Source of the DNA: Flavobacterium gawalongense
Lineage (GTDB): Bacteria; Bacteroidota; Bacteroidia; Flavobacteriales; Flavobacteriaceae
Assembly: GCF_007097265.1 (NCBI RefSeq)
Contig: NZ_VJZP01000001.1
Coordinates: 1 to 64,000, forward strand
DNA: 64,000 bases
Direction: 5' to 3'
Below the pieces are notes generated by a model. That model saw only the letters and a list, made by a program, of their open reading frames with translations, was not told the origin of the DNA and did not search any database. A program made the position numbers and the translations under genes. Positions 62,731 to 64,000 of the stretch are shown in pieces (the first letter of the stretch is position 1; every line of letters begins with the position of its first letter).

Positions 62731-62865
62731 ATGAACGGACAATTTAATTGGAAAAGTCAAACAGCCTATGTAGGATTTAATTACCGTTTTGGATCGGGAA
62801 AGAACAAGGTCGTCCAAGAAAAGAAAGAGAAAAAAAATGAAACCCAAAGTAGTGGAGGATTTTAA
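62731..62865 (+). pseudogene. Remnant: C-terminal end of an outer-membrane beta-barrel protein
   Basis: A 44-codon stretch (NGQFNWKSQTAYVGFNYRFG, then a lysine-rich GKNKVVQEKKEKKNE tail and GGF end) has the look of the last barrel strand and tail of a TonB-dependent receptor or outer-membrane beta-barrel family protein. The frame is closed by a TAG two codons upstream of its ATG and no upstream portion of the gene remains before argS. It keeps its stop codon and a strong terminator. It could also be a tiny gene, but nothing else supports this. The remaining spacer (62555-62730 and 62928-63087) shows nothing recognisable. Confidence 0.65.
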
Positions 62866-62892
62866 ATAGTTAGTTTTAATAATTTGTTGCCA

Positions 62893-62927
62893 AAGAAGCC
62901 CCGAAGTATGCCACTTCGGGGTTTCTT
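62893..62927 (+). terminator. Strong terminator after the barrel remnant
   Basis: AAGAAGCCCCGAAGT / ACTTCGGGGTTTCTT arms with an ATGCC loop. Confidence 0.85.
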
Positions 62928-63087
62928 GTATAGTTATATGAAATAATATCAGACCATTAGCTTTAATTTGATAATGGAAATAAGTGATTTTCCGGCCTGT
63001 TTTTCATTAATTTTTTTTGGAACCAAACTTGAAATTATTAATATTATTCGTTTTATTGATAAAAAATTCTTTAATTTGATTGCTTTA

Positions 63088-63095
63088 TATTTTTG
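63088..63095 (+). promoter_or_regulatory. -7 element upstream of the choice-of-anchor L gene
   Basis: TATTTTTG followed by CCCC, 18 bp before the ATG. Confidence 0.5.
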
Positions 63096-63113
63096 CCCCA
63101 AATATATTTCTTT

Positions 63114-64000
63114 ATGAAAAAAAGCCTACTTATAATAATTTCACTCTTTTGGACAGGGTGTTTTTCGCAGGCAATTACCGTAGATACAAATACTTATACT
63201 GTTCCGAAATTAGTAACTGATGTTTTGGTAAACAAATCCTGTGTTCCGGTAAATAACATTACTTGGAGAACTGGAACAAATTTTGGTTCTACAAACGGAA
63301 TTGGACATTTCGACAATACAAATCCAGCTTTTCCATTGTCAAGTGGCGTTATTCTGAGCACCGGAAATGCGGCCAATGCATCTGGACCAAACACAAGCCT
63401 ACTCAACGATGGAAATGCCTCTTGGACTGGCGATGCCGATTTAGAAGCCACACTTTTAGCCGCTGGAATCACAATGAACTCAACAAACGCAACGGTTTTA
63501 GAATTTGACTTTGTGCCTTTTTCTCCAAACTTTAATTTTCAATTTTTATTTGCTTCTGAAGAATACGGCAATTTTCAATGTCAATTTTCTGATGCTTTTG
63601 CTTTCTTGCTAACCAATACATCTACTGGAGTTACAACAAATCTTGCCGTTGTACCCAATACCACGATTCCAATTTCGGTAGTCACCATTCGGAATTCATT
63701 GTATAACTCGTCTTGCTCATCAGAAAACCCAACCTATTTTGGAGCATTCAATGGCGGTTCTAATGCTCTTGGTTCAGCCACAAACTTTAATGGTCAAACC
63801 GTTATGATGAATGCCACATCAACAACTTTAGTTCCAAACACACCTTACCACATAAAACTTGTAATTGCCGACAGGCAAGACAATCAAGCCGATTCTGCCA
63901 TATTTTTGGGGGCAAATAGTTTCAATGTGGGCCAAGATGTTTTGGGTCCAGATTTGACAATAGCGAGCAATACTGCAATTTGCAATGACGGTACACACAC
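63114..64000 (+). CDS. Choice-of-anchor L domain surface protein (3' partial)
   Basis: The frame is open from ATG 63114 to the window edge (295 full codons). A signal peptide (MKKSLLIIISLFWTGCFSQA) is followed by the choice-of-anchor L domain: YTVPKLVTDVLVNKSCVPVN, HFDNTNPAFPLSSGVILSTG, LEFDFVPFSPNFNFQFLFAS and EEYGNFQCQFSDAFAFLL, ending with YHIKLVIADRQDNQADSAIF. Such proteins are usually very large and carry a C-terminal T9SS sorting or other anchor domain; that part lies outside the window. The C in TGCFSQ could also serve as a lipobox, but SQA fits signal peptidase I better. Confidence 0.88.
   Translation, partial: MKKSLLIIISLFWTGCFSQAITVDTNTYTVPKLVTDVLVNKSCVPVNNITWRTGTNFGSTNGIGHFDNTNPAFPLSSGVILSTGNAANASGPNTSLLNDGNASWTGDADLEATLLAAGITMNSTNATVLEFDFVPFSPNFNFQFLFASEEYGNFQCQFSDAFAFLLTNTSTGVTTNLAVVPNTTIPISVVTIRNSLYNSSCSSENPTYFGAFNGGSNALGSATNFNGQTVMMNATSTTLVPNTPYHIKLVIADRQDNQADSAIFLGANSFNVGQDVLGPDLTIASNTAICNDGTH

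Overview
The window is chromosomal DNA of a Bacteroidetes bacterium, almost certainly a Flavobacteriaceae member close to Flavobacterium. The evidence is the AT-rich composition, the TAnnTTTG promoter -7 element with few Shine-Dalgarno sites, a type IX secretion C-terminal sorting domain, TonB/FecR/ECF-sigma modules and families typical of this phylum (DUF5683, GIN/DUF2807, WbqC, DUF4870, choice-of-anchor L). No rRNA, phage, transposase or CRISPR array was seen. One tRNA (Pro, TGG) is present. Function calls rest on motifs and remembered family features; no database search was run.

Layout. 1-5.5 kb: 3' part of a giant HYR/LamG surface protein with a T9SS tail. 5.7-11.2 kb: a small Cys/Lys-rich secreted protein, a DUF4442 thioesterase-like protein, then a DUF4870 / PadR / PspC / GIN / GIN envelope cluster. 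11.4-12.6 kb: trxB and tRNA-Pro. 13-20 kb: a parA-parB-DUF5683-dapB-lepB-lepB-wbqC gene train, followed by an AbiEii-type toxin-antitoxin pair framed by a duplicated wbqC 3' end. 21-28 kb (minus strand): EEP-family phosphatase, two rhomboids, mutL, a DUF6624 gene between two copies of the same intergenic sequence, ribH and a TPR membrane protein. 28-41 kb: recF, a rhodanese-thioredoxin lipoprotein, DUF2461, a glycosyltransferase, asnB, murB, a PaiB-like protein, a GT2 glycosyltransferase, an ECF sigma factor, tonB, lipA and gap. 40-51 kb: two hybrid histidine kinases separated by a purine phosphorylase, lpxK, Nif3, a coiled-coil CdsZ relative without its zinc cysteines, an alpha/beta hydrolase and rluF. 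51-56.5 kb (minus): corA, folD, ffh and two lipoproteins. 56.7-60.7 kb: ECF sigma / FecR / STN-type TonB-dependent receptor. 60.7-62.5 kb: argS (minus). The window ends in a choice-of-anchor L adhesin that runs off the edge.

Most of the window is housekeeping. Its unusual content is (i) accessory genes inserted with a duplicated flank (the toxin-antitoxin pair and the DUF6624 gene), (ii) at least two dispersed intergenic repeat families, one with a hairpin whose pairing is kept while its sequence changes and one built of 7-bp units lying just before start codons, (iii) the PadR-PspC-GIN and ECF-FecR-receptor-lipoprotein clusters, which look like envelope sensing systems with unknown signals, and (iv) conserved proteins that lack their hallmark residues (MutL without endonuclease motifs, CdsZ relative without cysteines).
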